From assembly GCA_020637215.1 (NCBI GenBank), contig JACJWI010000002.1, positions 480,493-544,492 on the forward strand: a DNA stretch of 64,000 bases. The letters are read 5' to 3'. The notes below the pieces were generated by a model. The model made no database searches, was not told the origin of the DNA, and was given only the letters and a program-made list of their open reading frames with translations. Positions 8,317-16,127 of this stretch are shown in pieces (within the stretch, counting starts at the first letter, position 1; every line of letters begins with the position of its first letter). Both the position numbers and the translations under genes were made by a program. This DNA is from Microthrixaceae bacterium (GTDB lineage Bacteria; Actinomycetota; Acidimicrobiia; Acidimicrobiales; Microtrichaceae).

Positions 8317-8706
8317 GTGGAGTCCGATCCGATCACCCCCGACGCTGCCGACCGTCCGGACGCCCGGCCCCCGGCTGCTCCGGTTCCCGCGGAGGCCGTC
8401 GGTGGCCACGGGCTTGCCGCCGACGGGATGGCCGCCGACGGGATGGCTGCTGACGAGACGGCGAGTGACGAGACGGCGGGTGACCACGGAACCGCTGCCG
8501 ACGAGTTGGTGCTGCTCACCTCGATCGAAGAGGACCTGGCCGCGGTCGATGCCGCCATGGCCGCCCTCGACGGGATCGACACCACGACGATGGACGGCGC
8601 CACCGCCGCGGCCCAGGTCGAGGCGATCGCCGGTCGCGACCGGTTCGACCCGACCGACCCGACTGCTCCGACTGCTCCGGCCGCTCGGACCGCTCCGACC
8701 GTCTGA
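8317..8706 (+). CDS. Small acidic protein of unknown function
   Basis: 129 residues, strongly acidic. An Ala/Pro-rich N-terminus leads into a short internal repeat (MAADG twice, then AADETASDETAGD) and a helical segment (residues 68-105, SIEEDLAAVDAAMAALDGID). The C-terminus is a PTAPTAP-type tail. GTG 8317 fits the upstream -10 hexamer. No family recognised; protein-coding status is supported by the helical acidic segment and by gene spacing. Confidence 0.5.
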   Translation: MESDPITPDAADRPDARPPAAPVPAEAVGGHGLAADGMAADGMAADETASDETAGDHGTAADELVLLTSIEEDLAAVDAAMAALDGIDTTTMDGATAAAQVEAIAGRDRFDPTDPTAPTAPAARTAPTV

Positions 8707-8739
8707 CCCCGATCTCAGGGCCGGCCGGGCCCGGGTCAG
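8703..8739. terminator. Bidirectional stem-loop at convergent stops
   Basis: CTGACCC (8703-8709) pairs with GGGTCAG (8733-8739), with GGCCGGCC inside the loop. Both arms overlap the stop codons of the two converging genes. Confidence 0.45.
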
Positions 8740-9320
8740 ATCTGGTCGGGGATCGTTTCGTCGATCAGCAGGTGGACCCGGTCACCGATCCGCCACCCGG
8801 CGTCGGTGTGCTCCAGCCACCGACCGCCCAGGTTGGCCAGCCGCTCCCACGTGCCTCCGAGCGCCGACTCCGCGGCGAAGATCACCCCGGCGTGCGCGAC
8901 CGCAACGACCGTGCCGTACGGGTGCTGGGTGGCGATGGCGTCGAACGCTCCGAGCACCCGGGCTTCGACCGCCTCGTCGGGCTCCCACCCCGGCGGACGC
9001 CGCCCGCTGTCGAGGTAGCCGGGGAAGTCCTCCTCGATCTCGTCGCGGGTCAACCCCTGCCACTCGCCGGCGTGACGTTCCATCAGTCCGGTGAGTGTCA
9101 CCACCGGCCCGATGCCGAGTTCGTCGCTGAGGATCGACGCGGTGGTCGCGGCCCGGTCCAGCGGTGAGGCGTAGATGGCGTCGATGGCGCCCACGGCCCG
9201 GGCCGCGGTGCGGGCCTGCTGACGGCCGAGGTTGGTGAGCGGCGGGTTCTCCTGGCCCTGCCAGCGTCCGTCCGCGTTCCACTCCGACTGGCCGTGTCGG
9301 ATCACCAGGAGCTGCGTCAC
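8736..9320 (-). CDS. Histidine phosphatase family protein (phosphoglycerate mutase-like)
   Basis: 194 residues. The catalytic RHG motif is at residues 8-10, ERHAGEW gives the acid/base Glu near 81 and VAHAG the second His at 143, so the active site is complete. Length and motifs fit the broad-specificity phosphatase branch (PhoE/CobC-like) rather than glycolytic phosphoglycerate mutase. GTG start at 9320 lies 8 bases after a minus-strand TAGCGT (9329-9334). Confidence 0.85.
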   Translation of the reverse strand: MTQLLVIRHGQSEWNADGRWQGQENPPLTNLGRQQARTAARAVGAIDAIYASPLDRAATTASILSDELGIGPVVTLTGLMERHAGEWQGLTRDEIEEDFPGYLDSGRRPPGWEPDEAVEARVLGAFDAIATQHPYGTVVAVAHAGVIFAAESALGGTWERLANLGGRWLEHTDAGWRIGDRVHLLIDETIPDQI

Positions 9321-9328
9321 GGGCGCCG

Positions 9329-9334
9329 ACGCTA
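9329..9334 (-). promoter_or_regulatory. Putative -10 element of the histidine phosphatase gene
   Basis: Minus-strand TAGCGT, 8 bases before GTG 9320. Confidence 0.4.
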
Positions 9335-9378
9335 TCGGTTGCCCCGACGTCGTCGGCAACCGCCGGAGGGGCGCGGAG

Positions 9379-9384
9379 TAGGCT
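9379..9384 (+). promoter_or_regulatory. Putative -10 element of the MoaD-like gene
   Basis: TAGGCT, then 6 bases to GTG 9391. Confidence 0.4.
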
Positions 9385-9390
9385 CGATCG

Positions 9391-9627
9391 GTGCCCGTCG
9401 TCCGCCTCTTCGCCCAGGCCCGCGAGGCCGCCGGCACCGCGACCGACGTCGTGGCGGGTGACACGGTGGCCGCGGTGCTCGACCATGCCCGCGAGCGGTG
9501 GGGCGAGGGGTTCTCCGCGGTCCTGGGCACATGCGGTGTGTGGGTGAACGGCGAGCCGGCGGAGCTGACCGACGCGGTGGGGGCGGACGACGAGGTGGCG
9601 GTGCTCCCCCCGGTGTCCGGTGGCTGA
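9391..9627 (+). CDS. MoaD/ThiS-family sulfur carrier protein
   Basis: 78 residues with a beta-grasp pattern: VRLFAQAREAAG at the N-terminus, WVNGEPAELTDAVGADDEVAVLPPVSGG at the end. The terminal Gly-Gly is the thiocarboxylation/adenylation site and the LPPVSGG ending is typical of MoaD, the small subunit of molybdopterin synthase. No moaE or other cofactor gene is adjacent. A Mo-enzyme is encoded at 55.0 kb. The stop overlaps the next gene by 8 bases. Confidence 0.82.
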   Translation: MPVVRLFAQAREAAGTATDVVAGDTVAAVLDHARERWGEGFSAVLGTCGVWVNGEPAELTDAVGADDEVAVLPPVSGG

Positions 9628-10768
9628 GCGTTCGGGTCGGTCCGGCGCCCCGGGATCCACGACGTCGCCGACCGATCGGTCGGGCCCGCGCACCCCGGTG
9701 TCGGACGTGGCGCCGGTGAAGCGGAACCGCTCCGCCTCGGCCAAGAAGGGGAAGTCGAAGTCGAAGGCGAGCTCGACCCGATCGACATCCGGCGCCCAGT
9801 CCCGGTCGTCCAAGGGGGCGTCGTCCAAGCGAGCGTCGACGAAGTCGTCGAAGGGAGCGTCGTCGTCGATGAAGGGATCGTCGGGCTCGTCGACGTCACG
9901 GAAGGCCGTTGCGGACGGCTCGGCAGCATCACCGTCGAACTCGCCCCGACGGGGGATCGCCCGACTGGCGGTCCGTCCCTCCGTCGAGGGTCCCAAGGTC
10001 CGACTCGGGATCCTCTGGTTCTTCGTGGCTCTGGCGGCCGTCACCGCCGGCCGGGGTCCGACCGCCGTGCTGTGGGGTCTGCTCGCCGCTCTCGCCGCCC
10101 GGGAGCTCCTGGTGCTCTGGTGGCCGATCGCCGCGTCCGCGGGCGGCGCACCGTCACCGAGACCGGCCGATGGCGCCGCCTCCGGCGCCCCCGGCGGACT
10201 GGTGCTCGGTGCGGTCGTCCTGGCCATCGCCACCCCGGCGGCGGCCGCGTTCGGCACCGGTCTGGCCGGCGGTGTGCTGCTCCTGGTGGTGCTCGCGCTG
10301 GGGGCGATCGTTGCCGCGGGGGCTGCGGGGGTGGCCGACCTGACGGTGCCGCGGGCATCGGCGTTGGCGGTGGCCGTGCTGCTGCCGGCCGTGCCCGCCA
10401 CCGCCGTCGTGCTGGTGGTCGGCGCTCACCTGTGGGCCGGTCTGTTCCTGGTGCTGGCGGTGTCGCTCTACGACGCCGGCTGCTTCGTCGGCGGCGCCGA
10501 GTCGTCCAGCCTGCTCGAGGGCCCGGTGACCGGGATCGTCGGCGTGCTGGCGGTGACCTTCACCATGTCGGTGTTCCAGGCTCCGCCGTTCGACACCGCC
10601 TCCGCGGCGCTGGTCGGCGGGCTGTGCGCGCTGGCGTGTCCGGTCGGCCAGTGGGTCGCCTCGGCGTTCCTGCCGACGCCCGACGCTCCGTGCCGGTCGC
10701 TGCGCCGCCTCGACACCTACATCGTCTCGGCGCCGGTCTTCCTGGCCGCCGCCTGGGCCCTCGCCTGA
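9620..10768 (+). CDS. CdsA-like integral membrane protein with degenerate active site and Ser/Lys-rich N-terminal tail
   Basis: 382 residues. Residues 1-~115 are low complexity, rich in Ser, Lys, Arg and Gly (SKGASS, SKRAST, STKSSKG units), strongly basic and presumably cytosolic. About 8 hydrophobic helices follow from residue 128. The last ~130 residues align with phosphatidate cytidylyltransferase (SLYDAGCFVGG matching the D-T-G-A-Y-F-x-G segment; RRLDTYIVSAPVF matching the DRxDSxxxxxPVF end), but the catalytic Lys-Asp and PGHGG signature are gone. A CDP-diacylglycerol synthase role is unlikely; a regulatory paralogue is possible. GTG 9620 lies inside the MoaD stop region, indicating coupling. 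Confidence 0.68.
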   Translation: MAERSGRSGAPGSTTSPTDRSGPRTPVSDVAPVKRNRSASAKKGKSKSKASSTRSTSGAQSRSSKGASSKRASTKSSKGASSSMKGSSGSSTSRKAVADGSAASPSNSPRRGIARLAVRPSVEGPKVRLGILWFFVALAAVTAGRGPTAVLWGLLAALAARELLVLWWPIAASAGGAPSPRPADGAASGAPGGLVLGAVVLAIATPAAAAFGTGLAGGVLLLVVLALGAIVAAGAAGVADLTVPRASALAVAVLLPAVPATAVVLVVGAHLWAGLFLVLAVSLYDAGCFVGGAESSSLLEGPVTGIVGVLAVTFTMSVFQAPPFDTASAALVGGLCALACPVGQWVASAFLPTPDAPCRSLRRLDTYIVSAPVFLAAAWALA

Positions 10769-10776
10769 TAGTCCAG

Positions 10777-10826
10777 GATTTTCATGACTTCTGGTGCCAC
10801 TGGTGGCACCAGAAGTCATGAGAATC
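10777..10826. repeat. Long hairpin, group B copy 1
   Basis: Arms of 24 bases (10777-10800 and 10803-10826) separated by TG, with a single G-T pair. Outer part GATTTTCATGAC, variable middle TTCTGGT, inner GCCAC. The 31343 copy shares outer and inner parts while the middle differs on both arms in a compensating way. It starts 8 bases after the stop of the CdsA-like gene; a terminator role is possible, but there is no T-tract. Confidence 0.8.
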
Positions 10827-10889
10827 GAGATCGGGGACGACGAACACAACGGATCGCGGTCGGTCGAACGCGCAGCGGGTTCGGGTCGC

Positions 10890-10895
10890 TAGCCT
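10890..10895 (+). promoter_or_regulatory. Putative -10 element of the rsiG-like gene
   Basis: TAGCCT, then 7 bases to GTG 10903. Confidence 0.4.
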
Positions 10896-10902
10896 GCAGG
10901 GC

Positions 10903-11424
10903 GTGGACGTCTCGGTCGAGAAGCTGATCACCTTCGAGGAACCCGCCGATCTGGCCGCCTGCTCCCTGTCCGAGCTGCGCGCCCTGCGCGACGACTACCA
11001 GGTCGTGGAGAACGGCCTGTCCTACGCCCGCCGCATCGTCCAGGGCCGCCTCGACACCGTCGCCGTCGAGTTCGAGCGCCGCATCGAGTCCGACGCCGAC
11101 ACCGACCTGGTCCACCGCCTCCCCAACGCGCTGGCCGCCCACACCCGCGGGCCCGGGCTGCCCCGACCCGGACGCGAGCTCGACCCGCCGTCGTGGGCCG
11201 ACGACATCGTCGCCGCCGCCGATCGCATGCTGGGCGCCACCGCCCTGGCCGACCTGTCGTCGGTCCCCGAGGCCGACCTGGCCGTCGCCGTCAGCTCGAT
11301 CGCCGAGCTCGAACGAGAGGTGTCGGGCTCCCGACGGGAGGTCCAGCGCCGCATGGACCGGGTGCAGGACGAGATCGTCGCCCGCTACCAGGCCGGCGCG
11401 TCGGTCGACGACCTCCTGATCTGA
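10903..11424 (+). CDS. rsiG: RsiG-type c-di-GMP-binding anti-sigma factor
   Basis: 173 residues, largely helical. Two copies of the c-di-GMP signature E-x3-S-x2-R-x3-Q-x3-D can be read exactly: Glu36, Ser40, Arg43, Gln47, Asp51 and Glu137, Ser141, Arg144, Gln148, Asp152. In Streptomyces RsiG these two motifs lie on antiparallel helices, bind a c-di-GMP dimer and hold the sigma factor WhiG; homologues are often annotated as aerial mycelium formation proteins. The match of all ten residues makes the call strong even outside a sporulating genus. The cognate sigma factor is not in the window. An XRE regulator gene follows by 111 bases. Confidence 0.85.
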   Translation: MDVSVEKLITFEEPADLAACSLSELRALRDDYQVVENGLSYARRIVQGRLDTVAVEFERRIESDADTDLVHRLPNALAAHTRGPGLPRPGRELDPPSWADDIVAAADRMLGATALADLSSVPEADLAVAVSSIAELEREVSGSRREVQRRMDRVQDEIVARYQAGASVDDLLI

Positions 11425-11521
11425 CGCGCTCGGGCCGCGACCGGCCGACCGCGGCGGCGGACGACCTCGACCCGGCAGCCTGCGCTTGCTGCGGCGAATC
11501 GGTGGTTCGCGGATGTCGCGA

Positions 11522-11527
11522 TACCCT
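11522..11527 (+). promoter_or_regulatory. Putative -10 element of the XRE regulator gene
   Basis: TACCCT, then 8 bases to ATG 11536. Confidence 0.4.
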
Positions 11528-11535
11528 CGACGGGC

Positions 11536-11991
11536 ATGAAGGAGGACCTCGACCGTCGCTGGCACGACCTGGGCGAGTTCATCCGCGAGCAGCGCAACGT
11601 CGGGCAGATGTCGCTGCGCAAGCTGTCCGAGGCCGCCGGGGTCTCCAACCCGTACCTCTCCCAGATCGAGCGTGGCCTGCGTCGCCCGTCGGCGGAGATC
11701 CTCCAGCAGATCGCCCGCGCCCTCGAGATCTCGAGCGAGACGCTCTACGTGCGCGCCGGCATCCTCGACGAGCCGACCGGCCAGGTCGACCCGATCGCCG
11801 AGATCCGCCGGGACCCGTCGATCACCGAGGAGCAGAAGAAGACCCTGGTGCGCATCTACCAGTCGTTCCGGCGGGAGAACGAGCTCGACGACGGCGCCGG
11901 GAGCGGTCCCGACGGCGGCTCTGATGGCGGCTCCGACGAACCGGATCCCGACGGCTCCTCGGACCCCTCTGACGTGACCGTCGCCTCCTGA
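11536..11991 (+). CDS. XRE-family transcriptional regulator
   Basis: 151 residues. A helix-turn-helix domain occupies residues 12-68: LGEFIREQRNVGQMSLRKLSEAAGVSNPYLSQIERG with SxxYLSQIERG as the recognition helix. A helical stretch to ~115 and a disordered Asp/Gly/Ser-rich acidic tail follow (residues 117-151). No metabolite-binding domain. Location directly after the RsiG-like gene suggests, but does not prove, a shared regulatory role. Confidence 0.85.
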   Translation: MKEDLDRRWHDLGEFIREQRNVGQMSLRKLSEAAGVSNPYLSQIERGLRRPSAEILQQIARALEISSETLYVRAGILDEPTGQVDPIAEIRRDPSITEEQKKTLVRIYQSFRRENELDDGAGSGPDGGSDGGSDEPDPDGSSDPSDVTVAS

Positions 11992-12084
11992 GGCGGTGCT
12001 CGTCCGGGTCGCGCCCTACGATCGGATCCGCTCGCGGTCCCGACGTGCGGGAATGCTTCCGCCGGCTGCGAGATTGATCTGACC

Positions 12085-13293
12085 GTGGGTTCCGTCGCCG
12101 TCGTCTCCCTCCACACCTCGCCGCTCGCGCAGCCCGGCACCGGCGACGCCGGCGGCATGAACGTCTACGTGCGTGAGCTGTCGGCCTCGCTGGCCCAGGC
12201 CGGCGTCGACGTGCGGGTCTACGTGCGCCGCTGGGCCGACCACCTTCCCGACCGCGTGCGGGTCGAACCGGGCTTCGAGGTGGTGCACGTCTCCGCCGGC
12301 CCGGCCGAGCTGGCCAAGGAGGACCTCCCGTCGGTCATCGGAGAGTTCGGCGACGGCGTGGCTGCCGACCTGGCCGCGGCCCCGGTCCAGGCGCTGCACG
12401 CCAACTACTGGCTGTCCGCGGTTGCGGCCCACGACCTCAAGCACCGGCTCGACCTGCCGCTGGTCGCCACCTTCCACACCCTCGCCCGGGTCAAGGCCAC
12501 CGCCGGCGACCACGAACCGCCCGCCCGCGAAGCCGCCGAGGCCACCGTGATCGGCTGCTGCGACGCCATCTGCGCATCCAACCCGGTCGAGGCCGACCAG
12601 CTGGTGCAGCTCTACGGCGCCCGGCCCGACCGCATCGAGCTGGTCCCCTCCGGCGTCGACCACGCCTTCTTCTCCCCGGGCGACCGCGCCGGTGCCCGCG
12701 CCGCCCTCGGCCTCGACGACCGGCCGACCATGCTGTTCGTCGGTCGCATCCAGCCCCTCAAGGGCCTCACCGTCGCGGTCGAGTCGCTCGCCCGCCTCGC
12801 CGACAAGCGCACCCGGCTCGTCGTCGTCGGCGGACCGAGCGGAGCCGACGGACCGGCCGAGTTGCGGCGGGTGCAGGAGCGGATCCGGGCCCTGGGCGTG
12901 GCCGAACGCGTCCAGTTCGTCGACCCGCAACCGCACCACATGCTCTCGAGCTGGTACCGGGCCGCCGACGTCGTCGTGGTGCCCAGCCGGTCGGAGTCGT
13001 TCGGGTTGGTCGCCCTCGAAGCCGCCGCGTGCGGCGTCCCGGTGGTCGCCTCCGCCGTCGGCGGTCTGCGCACCCTGGTCGTGCCCGGGGTGACCGGCAT
13101 GCTGGTCGAGAGCCGTGACCCCGAGTCGTTCGCGGCGGCCATCGCGTCGGTCCTCACCGACCCGGTGCGCGCCGCGGCCATGGGCGCCGCCGCGGCGGAG
13201 GAGTCGCGGCGCTACTCGTGGTCGACTACCGCGGCGCGTCTGCGGCGCCTCTACGCGGACCTGTCGGTGCGGACCCCGGTGGCCTGCGCGTGA
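12085..13293 (+). CDS. mshA: D-inositol-3-phosphate glycosyltransferase (mycothiol synthesis)
   Basis: 402 residues, GT-B fold, GT4 family. The signature HTSPLAQPGTGDAGGMNVYV at residues 10-29 is typical of MshA, which transfers GlcNAc from UDP-GlcNAc to 1-L-myo-inositol-1-phosphate, the first committed step of mycothiol formation. The C-terminal domain contains FVGRIQPLKG and PSRSESFGLVALEA, the donor-binding Glu-x7-Glu region. GTG 12085 gives the right N-terminus. Its stop overlaps the YbjN gene (GTGA), as in mycobacteria where mshA is followed by a YbjN-type gene. Confidence 0.93.
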   Translation: MGSVAVVSLHTSPLAQPGTGDAGGMNVYVRELSASLAQAGVDVRVYVRRWADHLPDRVRVEPGFEVVHVSAGPAELAKEDLPSVIGEFGDGVAADLAAAPVQALHANYWLSAVAAHDLKHRLDLPLVATFHTLARVKATAGDHEPPAREAAEATVIGCCDAICASNPVEADQLVQLYGARPDRIELVPSGVDHAFFSPGDRAGARAALGLDDRPTMLFVGRIQPLKGLTVAVESLARLADKRTRLVVVGGPSGADGPAELRRVQERIRALGVAERVQFVDPQPHHMLSSWYRAADVVVVPSRSESFGLVALEAAACGVPVVASAVGGLRTLVVPGVTGMLVESRDPESFAAAIASVLTDPVRAAAMGAAAAEESRRYSWSTTAARLRRLYADLSVRTPVACA

Positions 13294-13763
13294 TCGGGGC
13301 GGAACGGCCCCTCACCCCCGACGAGCTGGCCGAGCTCGAATCCCGAATCGACGGCTGGCTGGCCGAGCAGCTCGAGCAGAACCCGGTGATCGAGGCGGTC
13401 GAACGTGACGACGTCTCCGGCGAGCGGCGTTGGTTCGTGCGGGTCCGCGGCGAGCAGAAGGCGGTGTTCACCATCTGGCTGGTGCTGCGCCAGCGCAACC
13501 TGCACGTCGAGACGTACCTGATGCCCGCCCCCGAGGAGAACGCGGCGGCGCTCTACGAGCACCTGCTGCGACTGAACCTCAAGCTCCCCGACCTCACCTT
13601 CGCCATCGGCGACGAGGACGCGGTGTACGTGATGGGCGAGGTGCCGGCGGTGTGGGTCGACGGCGAGGTCGTCGACCGGCTCCTCGGGTCGTGCTACTCG
13701 GTGGTCGAGCAGTGCTTCCGGCCGGCCATGCGCATCGGCTTCGCCAGCCGCTTCCCGGCCTGA
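13290..13763 (+). CDS. YbjN-domain protein
   Basis: 157 residues from a GTG that overlaps the mshA stop by 4 bases. Features: EERRW-type core with FTIWLVLRQRNLHVETYLMPAPEENAAALYEHLLRLN and LTFAIGDEDAVYVMGEVP, characteristic of the YbjN/type III secretion chaperone-like fold. The mshA-ybjN arrangement is conserved in mycobacteria, so the protein may assist mycothiol metabolism or a linked process; its biochemical function is unknown. Confidence 0.85.
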   Translation: MIGAERPLTPDELAELESRIDGWLAEQLEQNPVIEAVERDDVSGERRWFVRVRGEQKAVFTIWLVLRQRNLHVETYLMPAPEENAAALYEHLLRLNLKLPDLTFAIGDEDAVYVMGEVPAVWVDGEVVDRLLGSCYSVVEQCFRPAMRIGFASRFPA

Positions 13764-13788
13764 ACCCGCCGCCACCCCCGAACCAACT

Positions 13789-13835
13789 TTCTGACGACAT
13801 TGGAGTACCGCCAGTGTCGTGACTTGTCGTCAGAA
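13789..13835. terminator. Long imperfect hairpin with two competing folds
   Basis: TTCTGACGACA (13789-13799) pairs with TGTCGTCAGAA (13825-13835). A second stem, ACGACATTGG (13794-13803) with CCAGTGTCGT (13811-13820, one G-T), uses part of the same sequence, so the two are mutually exclusive. C-rich bases precede and GGAGGGTGGGGGG follows. It begins 25 bases after the YbjN stop. Confidence 0.55.
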
Positions 13836-13972
13836 CGCGGAGGGTGGGGGGTGTTGACCGGGGAGCGCGCACCGGGGAGCGGTCCCCGCTGACAACGCCG
13901 ACCGCAACCCTTACCGTCGAGGGCAGCCGGGGGACGGGTCGTTGGGGAAGCGGTCCGTCCTCCGGCCGCCGG

Positions 13973-13978
13973 TACGCT
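13973..13978 (+). promoter_or_regulatory. Putative -10 element of proC
   Basis: TACGCT, then 7 bases to ATG 13986. Confidence 0.4.
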
Positions 13979-13985
13979 CCACGAC

Positions 13986-14774
13986 ATGACCTCGGTGCAG
14001 TTCCTCGGTGGGGGCCGGATGGCCGACGCTCTGCTCGGTGGGCTGCTGGCAGCCGGTCACTCACCGTCCGACATCGCCGTGGTCGAGATCTCCCCGGCCC
14101 GTCGTGATGAGCTGATCTCCGCCCACCCCGGCGTGGCCGTCCTGTCCGAACCCGGGCCGGCCGACGCCCTCGTCGTCGCCACCAAGCCCGGCGACGCGGT
14201 CGACGCCCTGGCCACGGCCGCCGCGGCTGCTCCCGGCCTGTGTCGGGTGCTGTCGATCGCCGCGGGGGTGGGGACCGCCGCGCTGCAGGCCGCGGTCGGC
14301 GACTCGGTCGCCGTCGTGCGGGCCATGCCCAACACGCCGGCGCTGGTGGGGGAGGGGGCGTCCGCGATCTGCGCCGGACCCACCGCCGTCGACGCCGACC
14401 TGGACTGGGCCGAGGGGCTGCTCGGCGCGGTCGGCACCGTCGTGCGGGTCCCGGAGCGCTCGATGGACGCGGTGACCGGACTGTCGGGATCGGGTCCCGC
14501 CTACGTGTTCCTCGTCGCCGAAGCGCTGATCGACGCCGGTGTCGCCGCCGGGTTGCCGCGGGACGTGGCGGACCGACTGACCCGCCAGACCCTGCTCGGC
14601 TCGGCCCGTCTGCTCGCCGAGTCCGACGACGGCCCCGAGGCGCTGCGCGCCGCGGTCACCTCGCCGGGCGGCACCACCGCGGCGGGCCTGCGCCAGCTCG
14701 AGTCCCACGCGGTGCGCGCCGCGGTGATCGACGCCGTCGCCGCCGCGACGGCCCGTTCCGCCGAGCTCGGCTGA
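13986..14774 (+). CDS. proC: Pyrroline-5-carboxylate reductase
   Basis: 262 residues, normal family length. The N-terminal Rossmann motif FLGGGRMADALLGGL binds NADPH; VRAMPNTPALVGEGASAI, TGLSGSGPAYVFLVAEAL and the C-terminal SPGGTTAAGL are ProC signatures. It catalyses the last step of proline synthesis, reducing 1-pyrroline-5-carboxylate in the cytosol. The gene stands alone between a hairpin and a strong terminator-like palindrome. Confidence 0.93.
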   Translation: MTSVQFLGGGRMADALLGGLLAAGHSPSDIAVVEISPARRDELISAHPGVAVLSEPGPADALVVATKPGDAVDALATAAAAAPGLCRVLSIAAGVGTAALQAAVGDSVAVVRAMPNTPALVGEGASAICAGPTAVDADLDWAEGLLGAVGTVVRVPERSMDAVTGLSGSGPAYVFLVAEALIDAGVAAGLPRDVADRLTRQTLLGSARLLAESDDGPEALRAAVTSPGGTTAAGLRQLESHAVRAAVIDAVAAATARSAELG

Positions 14775-14779
14775 GCGCC

Positions 14780-14797
14780 GGGCCGGGGCCCCGGCCC
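14780..14797. terminator. GC-only palindrome after proC
   Basis: Perfect 18-base palindrome GGGCCGGG/GCCCCGGCCC pattern, 6 bases after the proC stop. A direct repeat GCGGGTCTGCGAA occurs twice just downstream (14813-14825 and 14828-14840). Confidence 0.45.
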
Positions 14798-14886
14798 ACG
14801 GTCCTGTTGACCGCGGGTCTGCGAAGAGCGGGTCTGCGAACCGCGGTCCTACGCGTCCCGTCGGGGCGTCGGCGTTGGCGGATGGC

Positions 14887-16038
14887 TCACCAGCATCGCG
14901 TGACCGTCGCGGAGAACGCGATGCACGTCCCCGCCGGCAGCGGTGGCGAGTACGGATCCGCCGCCCCTATGTCGACCGCGTAGCCGATGTCGGCCAACGA
15001 CGCGATCGTCAGGCGTGACAGCGCGCTGCCGTCCGGGGTGGTGGCCATGATCTCCGGACCGAGGAACACCGACTCCCAGTGCGGGCTCATGACTCCGTCG
15101 ACGGTCATGACGGGGACGTCGACCGATCGTCGCAGGAGCGAGTTCTCGGCCCGGACCCGGGGCCCGTTGAACCGGGGGTCGGTTCCGCCCGCCCCGGTGA
15201 CGTCCCGACCGTCCTGCCAGGTGACCCCGAAGCCGAGCACGTGGCCCAGCTCGTGCCCCGCGACCTCGTCGAGCATTCCGGCGTCGAGCAGGGCACCGGT
15301 CAGGTTCGGGTTGAACTCGACGAAGCCGAACCGGGGGAGGCCGTCGGGTCCGTCGACGCACGGCGCCGCCCACGCGGCTGGGGGGATCACCTTCATCGAC
15401 ACGTCGACCACCAGGTCGTCGACCACCCCGTCGAACGCAGCGTTGCCCGAGCCGCAGGACCCGGCCGCGAGGTGGACCGGAACGTCGCCCAGTCCCCTCG
15501 CGACGACACGCTCCCAACGCGTCGCCGCCTGCTGCATCGCCGCCAGGACGTCGGGGTCGACCGTGCCCGACGGCCGGATCACGATGTCGAACGGCTCGGG
15601 GTCGATGCGGGTGCCGACGTGGTAGGTCGCGGTGGCGAGCGTGGTGTTCGTCCCGTCGCTGACCTCGAGTCGGGCGGTGTGGGCGCCGGCGTCGACCGCG
15701 GAAACGTTGCGGCTGACGTCGGGAGGGCAGGGGTCGATCGTCTCGTCCCATGTCCCGTCCCCGTCGCCGTCCAGCCGGCAGGACATGGCGTCGCCCTGGG
15801 GGTCGGTCACCCCCCAGCGGAGCGGGACGAGCGCCGGTTCGACGTGGGGTTCCCCGAGAGCCCCGAACGACGAGACCACCGGCGCGGTGGCCGGCGGAGG
15901 TGGCGGGTCCGGGGCGCAGGCTGCAGCGGCCAGCACGACCGAGGCGAGCACGGCCACGCCGCGCCAGCCTCGGACCATCCGGCCGGTGGTGGCGGCCCGG
16001 CCGCCCGCCGGAACCCCGATGTCGCCCTCGGACTCCAT
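14887..16038 (-). CDS. Zincin-like metalloprotease lipoprotein (leishmanolysin-like)
   Basis: About 383 residues if started at ATG 16038; an in-frame ATG at 16074 and another nearer the signal are alternatives. A hydrophobic segment ends in LAAAAC, a lipobox, so the mature protein should be surface-anchored. A Ser/Asp-rich beta domain follows (DPQGDAMSCRLDGDGDG resembles a calcium-binding loop). The catalytic site is GHELGHVLGFG (His-Glu-x2-His), with a later His in SPHWESV as a possible third ligand and EIM as a Met-turn, then LSRLTIASLADIGY, a pattern seen in bacterial leishmanolysin-like proteins. Protease activity is inferred. Confidence 0.72.
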   Translation of the reverse strand: MESEGDIGVPAGGRAATTGRMVRGWRGVAVLASVVLAAAACAPDPPPPPATAPVVSSFGALGEPHVEPALVPLRWGVTDPQGDAMSCRLDGDGDGTWDETIDPCPPDVSRNVSAVDAGAHTARLEVSDGTNTTLATATYHVGTRIDPEPFDIVIRPSGTVDPDVLAAMQQAATRWERVVARGLGDVPVHLAAGSCGSGNAAFDGVVDDLVVDVSMKVIPPAAWAAPCVDGPDGLPRFGFVEFNPNLTGALLDAGMLDEVAGHELGHVLGFGVTWQDGRDVTGAGGTDPRFNGPRVRAENSLLRRSVDVPVMTVDGVMSPHWESVFLGPEIMATTPDGSALSRLTIASLADIGYAVDIGAADPYSPPLPAGTCIAFSATVTRCW

Positions 16039-16113
16039 GTCCCCATTCGACCACCGACCACGGGGTCGGTCCACGGTCTGGGGTCACCTTCGGAGCCGGT
16101 GAGCCCGGAGCGG

Positions 16114-16119
16114 TAGGTT
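16114..16119 (+). promoter_or_regulatory. Putative -10 element of the SAM hydroxide adenosyltransferase gene
   Basis: TAGGTT, then 8 bases to GTG 16128. Confidence 0.4.
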
Positions 16120-16127
16120 CGGGGCCC

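Noticed and set aside
12016..12939. Minus-strand frame opposite mshA
   Set aside because: Shadow of mshA, which has clear family motifs over its full length.
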